Positions 8,594 through 16,452 are shown, counted from the stretch's first letter. The stretch is DNA of 64,000 nt from Mycolicibacterium sp. P9-22 (GCF_008329585.1 NZ_NPKP01000004.1:372001-436000); one strand, 5' to 3'. The notes: generated by a model not told the origin, from the sequence alone. Made by a program: numbers and translations.

Positions 8594-9223
8594 TCAACTT
8601 GTCGGGCGGCTCATCTTGAAGACGCTCTCGGGTCCGATCTCGGAATAGTTGGCCGGCCCGCCACCCCTCAGGATCGGCCGAGGCCCGGCGGTGTCATAGA
8701 CACCGTCGACCAACCACTGCTGATCGATGTGCACGGCGATCACCTGACCGAGCACCATCCAGGTGTCAACGGCCTTGCCCTCGACATCGGTCAGCTGAAT
8801 GAGTTGGGTGAGTTGGCATTCGAAGTTGACCGGGCTCTCCAGCACGCGTGGCGCCGCGACGGTGCTCGAGGCCACGGCGGTCAGCCCGCTGCGGTCGAAC
8901 TCGTCCTCCCCTGACGGCAGCGGCGCGGAGGTCTCGTTCATCGCGGTCGCGAGTTCACGGGTCGCGAGGTTCCAGACGAACTCTCCGGTGGCCTCGATAT
9001 TGGCCACGCTGTCCTTCCAGCCGACCGAGGCGAAGCCGATGATCGGCGGACGGTAGTTGAAACCGTTGAAGAAGCTGTAGGGCGCGAGGTTGCGCACGCC
9101 GTCGGCGGCGCGAGTGGAGATCCAGCCGATCGGCCGCGGTCCGACGATGGCGTTGAACGGGTCGTGCGGCAGCCCGGTGCCCTCTGCGGTCCGATAAAAG
9201 TGGGCTCCCTCGCCTGCCATCAC
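8594..9223 (-). CDS. Flavin reductase family protein (FMN-binding split barrel)
   Basis: A 209-residue protein with the conserved opening FNAIVGPRPIGWISTRAADG followed by NLAPYSFFNGFNYRPPIIGF, typical of FMN-binding flavin reductase-like proteins. Some of these supply reduced flavin to two-component monooxygenases such as the partial gene at the left edge. The start is one of two adjacent ATG codons. It is convergent with the SpoIIAA-like gene; upstream on the same strand is the tRNA-Val terminator. Catalysis may instead be on a small quinone; the partner is not shown. Confidence 0.8.
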   Translation of the reverse strand: MMAGEGAHFYRTAEGTGLPHDPFNAIVGPRPIGWISTRAADGVRNLAPYSFFNGFNYRPPIIGFASVGWKDSVANIEATGEFVWNLATRELATAMNETSAPLPSGEDEFDRSGLTAVASSTVAAPRVLESPVNFECQLTQLIQLTDVEGKAVDTWMVLGQVIAVHIDQQWLVDGVYDTAGPRPILRGGGPANYSEIGPESVFKMSRPTS

Positions 9224-9243
9224 ACCTCTTCCGGTCCGCCTGA

Positions 9244-9273
9244 GAAAGCAAAAGAACCGCCCGAGGGCGGCTC
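9244..9273 (-). terminator. Intrinsic terminator of tRNA-Val(CAC)
   Basis: On the minus strand GAGCCGCC, loop CTCG and GGCGGTTC form an eight-base-pair stem (one G-U pair) followed by a T-rich run, seven bases after the tRNA 3' end. Confidence 0.8.
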
Positions 9274-9280
9274 TTGCTTG

Positions 9281-9352
9281 TGGTCCCGACTGGGATCGAA
9301 CCAGTGACCTTCCGCGTGTGAGGCGGACGCTCTCCCCCTGAGCTACGAGACC
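9281..9352 (-). tRNA. tRNA-Val (anticodon CAC)
   Basis: A 72-nt cloverleaf: acceptor GGTCTCG pairs with CGGGACC, D arm GCTC/GAGC, anticodon stem TCCGC/GCGGA with loop CTCACAC (anticodon CAC), and T arm with GGTTCGATCC. The discriminator base is A and CCA is not encoded. Confidence 0.95.
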
Positions 9353-9497
9353 GGGGAACGAGGACGAAGACTAGCACGCGCCTACCGGGTAGCTGGAATT
9401 GGCTGGTCAGGGTGGCGCCCGTTTCGCGCAAACCAGGCTGCCCGACGACCCATGCGCGGGTAGACATAAATCACACGCCCCGACAGTGAGGATTGAG

Positions 9498-10511
9498 ATG
9501 GCACGTCATCAAGCAGTTCATGTCGCATCAGCCGGCGCAGCGCTGGAACTCGCCGAGGTGGACACCACCTCGCCGGGCCGCGACCACGTCCGCATCGCGG
9601 TACAGGCCTGCGGTGTGTGCGGCACCGACCATGCGTTCGTCAACGGCGCGTTTCCCGGTCTCACGTGGCCGCTGACGCCCGGGCACGAGATCGCCGGCAC
9701 CATCGCCGAGATCGGTGACGGCGTTGCTGATTACGCGATCGGCGACCGGGTGGCCGTCGGCTGGTTCGGCGGGCACTGCGGGCGTTGCGTGCCGTGTCAC
9801 CAGGGTGACTTCATCCATTGCGCCAACGGTCAGATCCCGAGCTGGCACTACCCCGGCGGGTACGCCGAGTCGGTGACCGTACCGGCCAATGCGCTGGCCC
9901 GGATTCCCGACGAGCTGTCCTTCGCCGAGGCCGCACCGATGGCGTGCGCCGGTGTGACGGTGTTCCACGGATTGCGCTCGTCGAAGGCGAAGCCGGGTGA
10001 CCGGGTCGCGGTGCTCGGGGTCGGCGGCCTCGGTCACCTGGGTGTGCAGTTCGCCCGGGCGATGGGTTTCGAGACCGTCGCGATCGCCCGCGGAGCGGAC
10101 AAAAAGCAGGATGCCCTCGACCTGGGTGCGCACCACTACGTCGACTCCAAGGCCGGCGATGTGAGCCAGGCGCTGCAGGCGCTCGGCGGGGTGGCGGTGG
10201 TGCTGGCGACGGCCGCCAACTCGCAGGCCATGGCCGACACCGTGGGCGGGTTGCTGCCGCGCGGGGAGTTGATCGTGGTGGGTGTGACGCCGGATCCGCT
10301 GCCGATCAGCCCGCTGCAATTGATCACTCCCGGCGTGAGCATCACCGGCCATCCCTCCGGCACGGCGCGCGATGTCGAGGACACCCTGAAGTTCGCCGTG
10401 CAGTCCGGGGTGCGTGCCCGTATCCAGGAGTTGCCGCTGGCGCAGGCCGCCGAGGCGTACGCGGCGATGGACACCGGCAAGGCCCGGTACCGAATGGTGC
10501 TCACGGTCTGA
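9498..10511 (+). CDS. Zinc-dependent alcohol dehydrogenase (MDR superfamily)
   Basis: A 337-residue enzyme. The catalytic zinc cysteine is in ACGVCGTDH (Cys41), followed by the GHEIAG motif with the zinc-binding His-Glu, and the structural zinc loop CGRCVPCHQGDFIHC. A Rossmann dinucleotide motif GVGGLGHLGVQFA follows near residue 175. It matches medium-chain alcohol/aldehyde reductases of the AdhP or cinnamyl type. The start is the ATG preceded by TGAGGA; the frame is open further upstream but without a ribosome site. The gene stands alone after the divergent tRNA; substrate unknown. Confidence 0.9.
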   Translation: MARHQAVHVASAGAALELAEVDTTSPGRDHVRIAVQACGVCGTDHAFVNGAFPGLTWPLTPGHEIAGTIAEIGDGVADYAIGDRVAVGWFGGHCGRCVPCHQGDFIHCANGQIPSWHYPGGYAESVTVPANALARIPDELSFAEAAPMACAGVTVFHGLRSSKAKPGDRVAVLGVGGLGHLGVQFARAMGFETVAIARGADKKQDALDLGAHHYVDSKAGDVSQALQALGGVAVVLATAANSQAMADTVGGLLPRGELIVVGVTPDPLPISPLQLITPGVSITGHPSGTARDVEDTLKFAVQSGVRARIQELPLAQAAEAYAAMDTGKARYRMVLTV

Positions 10512-10533
10512 CCTGGCACATTAAAGTCCCAGC

Positions 10534-10950
10534 ATGATCCTTCGGGTAATGACGGTCACCGCCGCGGCGAGTGCTGCGGCGGTGTTGTGTGCGACGCCGG
10601 CCGGCGCGGAGGGCTTCGTCGGCTTCAACTCGCCCAGCGCCAACGTGGGCTGTGTGATGGACGCCGACTACGTCCGCTGCGATATTGCCGAGCGGGACTG
10701 GGCTCCCCCGCTGCGGCCGGCGGACTGTGAGTTTGATTACGGCCAGGGCATCGGACTAGCTGCCGGCGAGCCGGCGGCCTTCGTCTGCGCCGGGGACACC
10801 ACGCTGGGTCGATCCGAAGTGCTCGATTACGGGCAGTCGATGACCCGCGGGGACCTCCGATGCGACAGCGCGGAGAGCGGTATCACCTGTCTCGACCGCA
10901 ACACTGGTCACGGCTTCGCGATCTCACGCCAGGTTTACCAGCTGTTTTAG
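10534..10950 (+). CDS. Small secreted DUF6636-type protein
   Basis: A 138-residue protein with a clear Sec signal peptide: hydrophobic run at residues 5-20 and cleavage probably after AGA at about 25. The mature part has paired cysteines and the FNSPSANVGC opening typical of this actinobacterial secreted family, with later VRCDI, FVCAGD and LRCDSAESGITC, suggesting two or three disulfides. Function unknown. It follows the dehydrogenase by 22 bases and may be cotranscribed. Confidence 0.75.
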   Translation: MILRVMTVTAAASAAAVLCATPAGAEGFVGFNSPSANVGCVMDADYVRCDIAERDWAPPLRPADCEFDYGQGIGLAAGEPAAFVCAGDTTLGRSEVLDYGQSMTRGDLRCDSAESGITCLDRNTGHGFAISRQVYQLF

Positions 10951-11045
10951 ATCCGATTGCCGTGTCGTTTCAAGTGATTTGTAGTTACTCGCATGGTTGG
11001 ACTAATGTTCCTTTCCGCACCGGGTGACGATCTCACCCGAGGCGC

Positions 11046-11118
11046 GCGGACGTGGCGCAGTTGGTAGCGCACAACCTTGCCAAGGTTGGGGTCGCGGGTT
11101 CGAATCCCGTCGTCCGCT
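11046..11118 (+). tRNA. tRNA-Gly (anticodon GCC)
   Basis: 73 nt. Acceptor GCGGACG pairs with CGTCCGC; anticodon stem CAACC/GGTTG with loop TTGCCAA. T arm contains GGGTTCGAATCCC. Discriminator T; CCA not encoded. First of three clustered tRNA genes. Confidence 0.95.
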
Positions 11119-11145
11119 CGAAGGTGCAGTGGCATCAACCCCAAT

Positions 11146-11219
11146 GGTGGAGTGGCCGAGTGGTGAGGCAACGGCCTGCAAAGCCGTGCACACGGGTTCG
11201 ATTCCCGTCTCCACCTCCA
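11146..11219 (+). tRNA. tRNA-Cys (anticodon GCA)
   Basis: Acceptor GGTGGAG pairs with CTCCACC; anticodon loop CTGCAAA between GGC and GCC arms; T arm GGGTTCGATTCCC. The genomic sequence encodes the 3' CCA at 11217-11219. Confidence 0.95.
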
Positions 11220-11232
11220 AAGTTTCGACCCG

Positions 11233-11307
11233 GCGCGATTAGCTCAGCGGGAGAGCGCTTCCCTGACACGGAAGAGGTCACTGGTTCAATCCCAGTATCG
11301 CGCACCA
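11233..11307 (+). tRNA. tRNA-Val (anticodon GAC)
   Basis: Acceptor GCGCGAT pairs with ATCGCGC; anticodon stem CTTCC/GGAAG with loop CTGACAC; discriminator A, followed by encoded CCA at 11305-11307. A second valine isoacceptor besides the CAC one at 9281-9352. Confidence 0.95.
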
Positions 11308-11322
11308 TGTTTCATCGCAGGT

Positions 11323-11350
11323 AAGGCCCGGTTTCGACCGGGCCTTTCTC
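11323..11350 (+). terminator. Intrinsic terminator of the Gly-Cys-Val tRNA cluster
   Basis: AAGGCCCGGT and ACCGGGCCTT form a perfect ten-base-pair stem around a TTCG tetraloop, followed by TCTC. It lies 16 bases past the last tRNA. From here to 11528 I see no gene or RNA beyond a CCCGGG-rich repeat at 11466-11483. Confidence 0.85.
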
Positions 11351-11528
11351 GTATCCGCGTAATAACGGGGCGACACCCGGGCGAGGGCCGCCGTACAGGC
11401 AGGCTGTCTGCGCCAGCCGGTGGTCGCCCTTCGCCGTCTTCGTCCGGGCTGAGGGTGATACCGCGCCCCGGGTGCTCCCCGGGCGAGTGCATCTCTCGTG
11501 GGGCTTTGATCCTTGGCATTGTGACTGT

Positions 11529-11690
11529 TCAGCCAGTTGATCCGAGGTCGTGCCGGCTGTATCGGCGGGTGAGCCCGAGGCGACGCTTGACCGAAGCTCG
11601 GTCTTTGGCGGGCCGGCCGGCACCGCGGCGCTTATGTGGCTTGCACATCGCACAGCCGCGCCAGGATCGTGACGGGTGATGGTTGGGCAT
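11529..11690 (-). CDS. Small basic Cys-x-x-Cys protein (53 aa)
   Basis: A short frame from ATG to TGA with a strong GGAGG ribosome site six bases upstream. The product is very basic, with SWRGCAMCKPHKRR near residues 9-22 (Cys13 and Cys16) and a tail ending RRYSRHDLGSTG. The Cys-x-x-Cys-Lys-Pro-His pattern suggests a zinc knuckle or nucleic-acid contact. I recall similar short SWRGC..CKPHK proteins in actinobacteria, without assigned function. It lies downstream of the lipoprotein gene on the same strand with a 105-base gap. Evidence for translation is the ribosome site, motif and clean frame. Confidence 0.7.
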   Translation of the reverse strand: MPNHHPSRSWRGCAMCKPHKRRGAGRPAKDRASVKRRLGLTRRYSRHDLGSTG

Positions 11691-11795
11691 GTCGGCCTCC
11701 GGGCCGTGACTCCACAGTGCTGCGAAGAGGACGACTGTACGGGGGACTGTGACCGCACGGTCGATCTGTTTGATCAGTGCACGCTGCTGCGCCGC

Positions 11796-12353
11796 TCAGG
11801 GGCTACTTGTGGGCATGTCCGCGCGACGCAACCGGCAATCTGACTTCGCGGACAACACCCCCGCGACCTTGGTACCGAACTCGACTGCGACGCCGTCTTT
11901 TCCGGAGAAGATCACGTCATGGTCTCCCGGCCTGTCAACCGGCGTGGTCACTTCGCTGGCCCCCAGCTGGGCTGCGCCTCGCTGCACCACGTCGAGCGCC
12001 CCCGGCCACGCATTATCGGGTATGGGTCCGTTGAAGACGATGTAGATGTAGACGTGGACTCCGGGGGTGTTGGCGTAGTCACCGCTGCAGCCTCCCCAGC
12101 TGTCCTCCTTCACACTCCAGGTCAATCCCGGTGCCATCGAGGAGATTTGGGTTGCCCAGTCCTGCGCCGCCGCGCGGTATTGCTGTTGTGCCTCCTCGAA
12201 CGAAGGCCTCGTCCGCAGGGTTGCTTCCGGATCGCTGCTCTCGGTGCTGGTCATCGCTGCGCCCCCGTTGTTTCCACTTGTCGTACCGCACGCCGTCAGG
12301 GCCGCCGCCAACAGCACGACGACGGCAAGGATGCCTCTCACGCCACTCATCAC
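11796..12353 (-). CDS. LppA-family lipoprotein
   Basis: A 185-residue lipoprotein: signal segment at residues 6-20 and lipobox LTAC with Cys22. The mature part has a low-complexity linker and then a globular domain with PGLTWSVKEDSWGGCSGDY, which fits the mycobacterial LppA/LppB family (M. tuberculosis Rv2543/Rv2544). The start is a GTG six bases after AGGAGG; an ATG follows one codon later. It begins two bases after the stop of the upstream alpha/beta hydrolase gene, the same order as Rv2542-Rv2543, so coupling is likely. Function is unknown; immunity or chaperone for the hydrolase is one idea. Confidence 0.8.
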   Translation of the reverse strand: MMSGVRGILAVVVLLAAALTACGTTSGNNGGAAMTSTESSDPEATLRTRPSFEEAQQQYRAAAQDWATQISSMAPGLTWSVKEDSWGGCSGDYANTPGVHVYIYIVFNGPIPDNAWPGALDVVQRGAAQLGASEVTTPVDRPGDHDVIFSGKDGVAVEFGTKVAGVLSAKSDCRLRRADMPTSSP

Positions 12354-12355
12354 GG

Positions 12356-14017
12356 TCAGCCTCCTGGAGTCGGTCTCGGGATGGGAATCTGTTCGCCCGG
12401 CGGGACGTGCGGAATCACGGGCACCGCGGGCGGCGGGGCCATGACCAACTGGTCATCGGGCAAGCCGGCGATCACGGCGGCCAGGTTGTAGCCCGACATC
12501 CGCAGATTGCCGTCGACGGAGCGCGGGTAGTCGGCGTGCGAGCTCACCCCTTCCCGCAACACTCCGCCCGGGTCGATACCGCCCTGCGAGGACAGCTCGG
12601 GCAGGATGCCGGCGTAGGGGTCGGCACCCCAGCCGTGCAGCGGCGCCAGCGGGGCGACGATACCGGTGATCTGGTCCCCCGGCGCCTGCATGACGAAAGC
12701 GTTCCCGTCACCCAGCCCGAGCTGAGCCGGGTCGGTGAGCGCCAAACCGGGCGAACCGTAGAACACCACGTTGTCGACGGGATGCAGTCCCTGGGCGGCG
12801 AGATCCTGCAGCGCCAGCGATGAGGTCAGCGAGCCATAGGAGTGACCCAGCAGCGTCACCTCCGCGTCGGGGCTCGTGGTGCCGAGCTGCTCCAGATACG
12901 ACGACAGGCTGGAAGCACCTACCTGTGCTTGATCATCGGTCATCGTGGTCCACAGATCCGCGGGGCTGAGGGTGTCGATCGGGTTGGGCGGGGTGTCATA
13001 TCCCATCCAGGCAACCGTAGCGACCGAGCCGGGAATCCCCAGCCGATCCATCTGAAGCTGCGTGGTGCGCCGTAGATCGTTGGCCTCCCCCACCATGCTG
13101 GACAGACTGTCCTTGGTGGTGGATCCGACACCCGGCACGGTCACCGATACCTTGCTGGCGGTGTCCGGATTACCGACAGCAATTGCCGCCAAAACCGGGT
13201 CGCCGGTGCCCGTCCTCGGGTCGAACATCGTCAGGTACGTCTCCGGGGCCTTCCCCAGGGCGTCGTGCACCGCGTTCAGATCACCCAAGTAGCGCTTGGA
13301 GTCGTTCAACTCCGTTGCCAGGGATTCCATCTCACTGCGGGTCGCGATACTGGTGTCGCCCATGTACGCCTGGCGCGCCAGATCGTCGAACCGGCGTTGC
13401 AGCTCATCGACCCGCGCCTGCGTCGTGGTGCGTTCGTCGTCCAGCCGGTTCTTGTTCGCCTCGCTGGCGACCTGGGTCGGCGTCAGTCCTTCGGGCCCGA
13501 CCGGCGGTCCGGTCTCCGGTATCGGCGCTGCGCCGGTGGCCATATTGATCGCCGCAGCCAGCTCCGTATCGACGGTGGCGGCCTCGGCCAGGATCGCGTC
13601 CAGCTGAGGTTGCAGCTGCATCTGCTTGAGCGTGATCTCCATCGGGTCGGCTCCCGCCGATCCCGGACCCGGCTCGATGGTGTTCGTCGCCGCGTCGACG
13701 ATCATGCCCAAACTTTCGGCCTCCGAACGCAGGGTGGCCAGCTTTCCCTTGACCTCGTCCACGTCATCGGCGGCTTGACTGGCCGCCTGTGCGACCGCGA
13801 GCGCTTCGTTGCCGTGGGCGTCGAGGTCCTTGCGGGTTCGGCCGATCGATTCCTTGGCGGCCTCGGACGCCTGCCCACCCCACGACCCGAATGCAGGAAG
13901 TTCGGCGATGCCGTTGGAGGCTTCGAACGCCGCCTCGGCGCGGCTGCGCGCGGCGTTGAAGACTTCTCTGATATCGCCGGCATCCCACCGGTCGATATCT
14001 GCGACGGAAACAGCCAC
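12356..14017 (-). CDS. DUF1023-type alpha/beta hydrolase with WXG100-like N-terminus
   Basis: A 553-residue protein, related in its C-terminal half to M. tuberculosis Rv2542. Residues 1-100 are helical with a WGG turn at 46-48, as in WXG100/ESX proteins; residues 185-260 are charged coiled-coil-like helices; residues 290-520 form the DUF1023 alpha/beta hydrolase with the nucleophile elbow GHSYG (Ser393) and a late Asp/His region (VSSHADYP). The C-terminus is proline-rich. There is no Sec signal. It lies between an EspC-like gene (12-base gap) and the LppA-like lipoprotein (2-base gap), so a type VII secretion link is plausible. GTG start; enzymatic substrate unknown. Confidence 0.8.
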   Translation of the reverse strand: MAVSVADIDRWDAGDIREVFNAARSRAEAAFEASNGIAELPAFGSWGGQASEAAKESIGRTRKDLDAHGNEALAVAQAASQAADDVDEVKGKLATLRSEAESLGMIVDAATNTIEPGPGSAGADPMEITLKQMQLQPQLDAILAEAATVDTELAAAINMATGAAPIPETGPPVGPEGLTPTQVASEANKNRLDDERTTTQARVDELQRRFDDLARQAYMGDTSIATRSEMESLATELNDSKRYLGDLNAVHDALGKAPETYLTMFDPRTGTGDPVLAAIAVGNPDTASKVSVTVPGVGSTTKDSLSSMVGEANDLRRTTQLQMDRLGIPGSVATVAWMGYDTPPNPIDTLSPADLWTTMTDDQAQVGASSLSSYLEQLGTTSPDAEVTLLGHSYGSLTSSLALQDLAAQGLHPVDNVVFYGSPGLALTDPAQLGLGDGNAFVMQAPGDQITGIVAPLAPLHGWGADPYAGILPELSSQGGIDPGGVLREGVSSHADYPRSVDGNLRMSGYNLAAVIAGLPDDQLVMAPPPAVPVIPHVPPGEQIPIPRPTPGG

Positions 14018-14029
14018 TGCGGCAACCGA

Positions 14030-14356
14030 CTACAGACCCATGTCTTCCGGCCGGATCTGATCGGACACCGACGCGACGGCGGTCGCACTCTCCTCATCAC
14101 TGGTGACATATGCCGCGGCGCCCGCGCGCAAGCCCGCACTGTCGTCAAGGAGGCGGCTGACGAGTGCCGCGCTGTCGGTCTGCCATTTCGTGACCGCAGC
14201 ATCGAGCGCGACAGCGGCGCCGGCCGGCATTCCCCGCTGCGCTCCCTCAATCTGTCCGTCCGCCGCCACGTGCCGTGCCCGAACCGTGTCGGCATGGACG
14301 CCCACCGTCGCGGCAGACACCTGCAGATCCTCCGGAACAACCCTCAACTCAGACAT
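14030..14356 (-). CDS. EspC/DUF2580-like type VII secretion-associated protein
   Basis: A 108-residue helical protein starting MSELRVVPEDLQVSAATVGVH, the usual opening of the ESX EspC-like family. It has a Trp in the central turn (KWQ at 57-59) and a YVTSD sequence at residues 83-87, matching the YxxxD/E general type VII export signal. AGGGGG precedes the ATG. It is first of three tightly spaced genes with the WXG-type hydrolase and LppA-like lipoprotein, and probably pairs with the hydrolase N-terminus. ESX membrane genes are not in the window. Confidence 0.75.
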   Translation of the reverse strand: MSELRVVPEDLQVSAATVGVHADTVRARHVAADGQIEGAQRGMPAGAAVALDAAVTKWQTDSAALVSRLLDDSAGLRAGAAAYVTSDEESATAVASVSDQIRPEDMGL

Positions 14357-14445
14357 ACGACCCCCTAGCCGCCGAATACGCCCCACATCCCAGGATAAGG
14401 GGCGCAAAGCACCTGGCTGATCGCCAAATTACGGCCGCGGCCGCA

Positions 14446-15177
14446 TCACACCGCCTCGCCCACCCGCCCCGCCGTCAACGGCGTCACCACGGTGTTCCCC
14501 TGGTCCCCGCACTCGTTGGTGTCGACGACGGTCGTAAGCGCACCGACGAACGATCCGTCCGGGCGCGGCGTGAAGTCCAGCGTCACCGTCGTCCAGGACT
14601 CCCCGGCGACCGATCCGTCGTCATAGCTACAGGTGGACTTCACCCGGGCCGGCGCGATGTCCTGCCAGGTGCCATTGGTCAGCTTGAACGTCAGCGTGCG
14701 CGCGCCGGCAAGCCGCTCGCGGTCCTGGCCGAGCACCTCGCCGGTGGCGATGCAGTCGGTGTCCGTGCAGGCCGAGGTCAGTGACAGCCAATCCTGGGCA
14801 GGACCGGCCTCGGCGCTTTCGCCCCAGTTGGTGTTGCCTTCGGCCTCGCGGTACGTGGCCTGGTCCCAGTGGTATTCGACGCGGTACACGCCGTTGAGCA
14901 GGTCGGACCGCGGGGCCGGCCCGGCGACCGGCTCATCGTTGCTCAGGAACCACACCGCAATTCCTGACGCGGCGGCGATCACCACGACGGCCGCCCCGAC
15001 CGCCAGAGCGGTGATCCGGCCCGGCGTGAAACGTCGCGGCTCGGGCTCCGGGTCCTCATCGAACGCCCACGCGTGCGCCGCCTGGGTGTTCGCGTCCGCG
15101 ACGCCGGCCAACTCGGTGGGCACACCGGCATCGGCCATATAGCCCGTCGGCTCGTCACTCTCCGGCGGCTGCGTCAT
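14446..15177 (-). CDS. Single-pass membrane-anchored extracytoplasmic protein
   Basis: A 243-residue protein with an acidic, proline-containing cytoplasmic head (1-48), one transmembrane segment at about 53-77 and an external domain with paired cysteines (SACTDTDC, KSTCSYDD, TNEC). The opening LLNGVYRVEYHW of the external domain resembles domains found on several mycobacterial membrane proteins. I do not recognise a function; a ligand-binding or sensor role is a guess. It starts 18 bases after the stop of the small gene at 15196-15504 and may be cotranscribed. Confidence 0.65.
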   Translation of the reverse strand: MTQPPESDEPTGYMADAGVPTELAGVADANTQAAHAWAFDEDPEPEPRRFTPGRITALAVGAAVVVIAAASGIAVWFLSNDEPVAGPAPRSDLLNGVYRVEYHWDQATYREAEGNTNWGESAEAGPAQDWLSLTSACTDTDCIATGEVLGQDRERLAGARTLTFKLTNGTWQDIAPARVKSTCSYDDGSVAGESWTTVTLDFTPRPDGSFVGALTTVVDTNECGDQGNTVVTPLTAGRVGEAV

Positions 15178-15195
15178 AGCGGCGACACTAACGAA

Positions 15196-15504
15196 CTACG
15201 ACTTGACCGTCAGCATCCATGCCGGAACCCAGTGCGTCACCGGCCTTTCCGATGCGCCAAAGGTGATCGAATACGTCACCAGACCCCACCAGGCCCCCTG
15301 CTCGCAGAGTCCCCAACAGGTCAGCCGACCCTCGACCACCTTGTGCATCTGCAACCCGAGCGGGTGATAGCGCCCCCACTGGCAGTGCGGCTGCCGTGGG
15401 AACAGCGCGCCCAGATCGACCAGCACGATGCGCGGCGGGTCGACGCGGCGAAAGACGTCCCGCGCAGGCTGGCCGCCGTGCCCGATGCTCTGCATCTCGC
15501 CCAC
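15196..15504 (-). CDS. Orphan small protein under a LexA box
   Basis: A 102-residue protein rich in Trp and Cys (HCQWGRYHP, LTCWGLCEQGAWWG), unlike random antisense frames here. I do not recognise its family. A near-consensus TATGAT -10 box ends six bases before the GTG at 15504, so the mRNA is probably leaderless and the GTG is the true start; ATG at 15495 is the alternative. A LexA-type palindrome covers that -10 box, predicting repression and DNA-damage induction. The 18-base gap to the next gene suggests the anchored protein at 14446-15177 is in the same unit. Confidence 0.6.
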   Translation of the reverse strand: MGEMQSIGHGGQPARDVFRRVDPPRIVLVDLGALFPRQPHCQWGRYHPLGLQMHKVVEGRLTCWGLCEQGAWWGLVTYSITFGASERPVTHWVPAWMLTVKS

Positions 15505-15507
15505 AGT

Positions 15508-15523
15508 TCGATCATATGTTCGA
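15508..15523. promoter_or_regulatory. LexA (SOS) box overlapping a -10 box
   Basis: TCGATC-ATAT-GTTCGA differs by one base from the mycobacterial SOS consensus TCGAAC-N4-GTTCGA. On the minus strand it contains TATGAT, six bases before the GTG of the gene at 15196-15504. The same TCGATC half-site occurs in the lexA-region box at 63845. Confidence 0.7.
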
Positions 15524-15552
15524 ACGGGGCCGCCGCAAACACCGGGGACGAA

Positions 15553-16452
15553 CTACCGCCCGTGCGCGTCGAAGAACTGCGCCGACACCTCCGAGGCGTC
15601 GAACGCACGGGTGGCCGGCCCCACCTGGTTCGCCGGCAGGATCTCCGGGGCGCCCGGCCAGGTGTGCCCGCCGCCGTCGACCCGCAGAAAAACCACCTCG
15701 GTGCCGGCCGCGCATTCGTAGCTGACACGTTCGGCGCTCGTCCCGTCACCTGGGCCGGGCACCGGCACGATCACCGGGTCGGGCGCGCAACCGTTGAGTT
15801 GACGCCAGCGGTCCACCACGGCGTAAGCGGCCAAGATGGTGCTCGGCCCACCCCGCCCGACCATCGGCCCACCGTTGAACGGCACGATCGGATCGACGGT
15901 GCCCTGTGAGGTCAGCACCGATACCGGTTGCGACGGCTGACACGCAACGTGATCACCCAGGGTCGCGCCGATCGGAGCGATCGCGGCGAACATGTCCGCG
16001 CGCTCACACGCCAGCCGGTTGGCCATGAACCCGCCCGCCGACAGCCCGGTCGCGAACACCCTGCCGGCCGGGATTCCGTACTCCGCCGTCAACCGATCCA
16101 CAAGGGCGACAATGAATCCCACGTCATCGACGCCGGTGCGGTCCGGCACCGACGCGCCCCGCCCGTCGGCCCAGCTGAAATCGATCCCGTCCGGGTACAC
16201 CACCGCATAGCCGTGGGCGTCGGCCACCGCGTCGTAATGGGTGAGCGCCGCATGCTGCCCACCGTTCTGACCGGCGGCATGCATGTTCACCACCAGACCC
16301 GTCGGCGGCCCCGGCGGCAGATGCAGGTAATACGTGCGCTGCAGGCCCCCGAAGTCGATCTGCGCGATCGGCGGCGCCGCCTGCGCGGCCGGCACCGGCC
16401 CCAGCACACAGAGCAGCACGACCAGCAACGTCGCTGTGAATTTCCCCCACAC
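15553..16452 (-). CDS. PHB depolymerase-family esterase, LpqC-like, secreted
   Basis: A 299-residue protein with an N-terminal signal peptide (hydrophobic residues 7-22, then AQAA). The catalytic nucleophile lies in GLSAGGFMANRLAC, typical of poly(3-hydroxybutyrate) depolymerase and feruloyl-esterase-like enzymes, with a C-terminal GGGHTWPG histidine. M. tuberculosis LpqC (Rv3298c) is the nearest family I recognise, but no lipobox is evident here, so it is likely released. The frame runs further upstream but would overlap the SRPBCC gene; I chose the GTG at 16452. Substrate unknown. Confidence 0.8.
   Translation of the reverse strand: MWGKFTATLLVVLLCVLGPVPAAQAAPPIAQIDFGGLQRTYYLHLPPGPPTGLVVNMHAAGQNGGQHAALTHYDAVADAHGYAVVYPDGIDFSWADGRGASVPDRTGVDDVGFIVALVDRLTAEYGIPAGRVFATGLSAGGFMANRLACERADMFAAIAPIGATLGDHVACQPSQPVSVLTSQGTVDPIVPFNGGPMVGRGGPSTILAAYAVVDRWRQLNGCAPDPVIVPVPGPGDGTSAERVSYECAAGTEVVFLRVDGGGHTWPGAPEILPANQVGPATRAFDASEVSAQFFDAHGR

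Noticed and set aside
11046..11350. Phage attachment site at the tRNA cluster
   Set aside because: No integrase, no repeated tRNA 3' end and no foreign-looking block nearby.
11466..11483. CCCGGG-rich repeat as terminator of the small Cys protein gene
   Set aside because: Self-complementary only through the palindromic CCCGGG units and no T-run; not convincing.
11286..11519. Short minus-strand frame overlapping the tRNA-Val and its terminator
   Set aside because: It would read through a tRNA gene, has no ribosome site and no motif.
15189..15379. Alternative minus-strand frame beside the LexA-box gene
   Set aside because: Overlaps the better-supported frame at 15196-15504 and lacks promoter or ribosome site.
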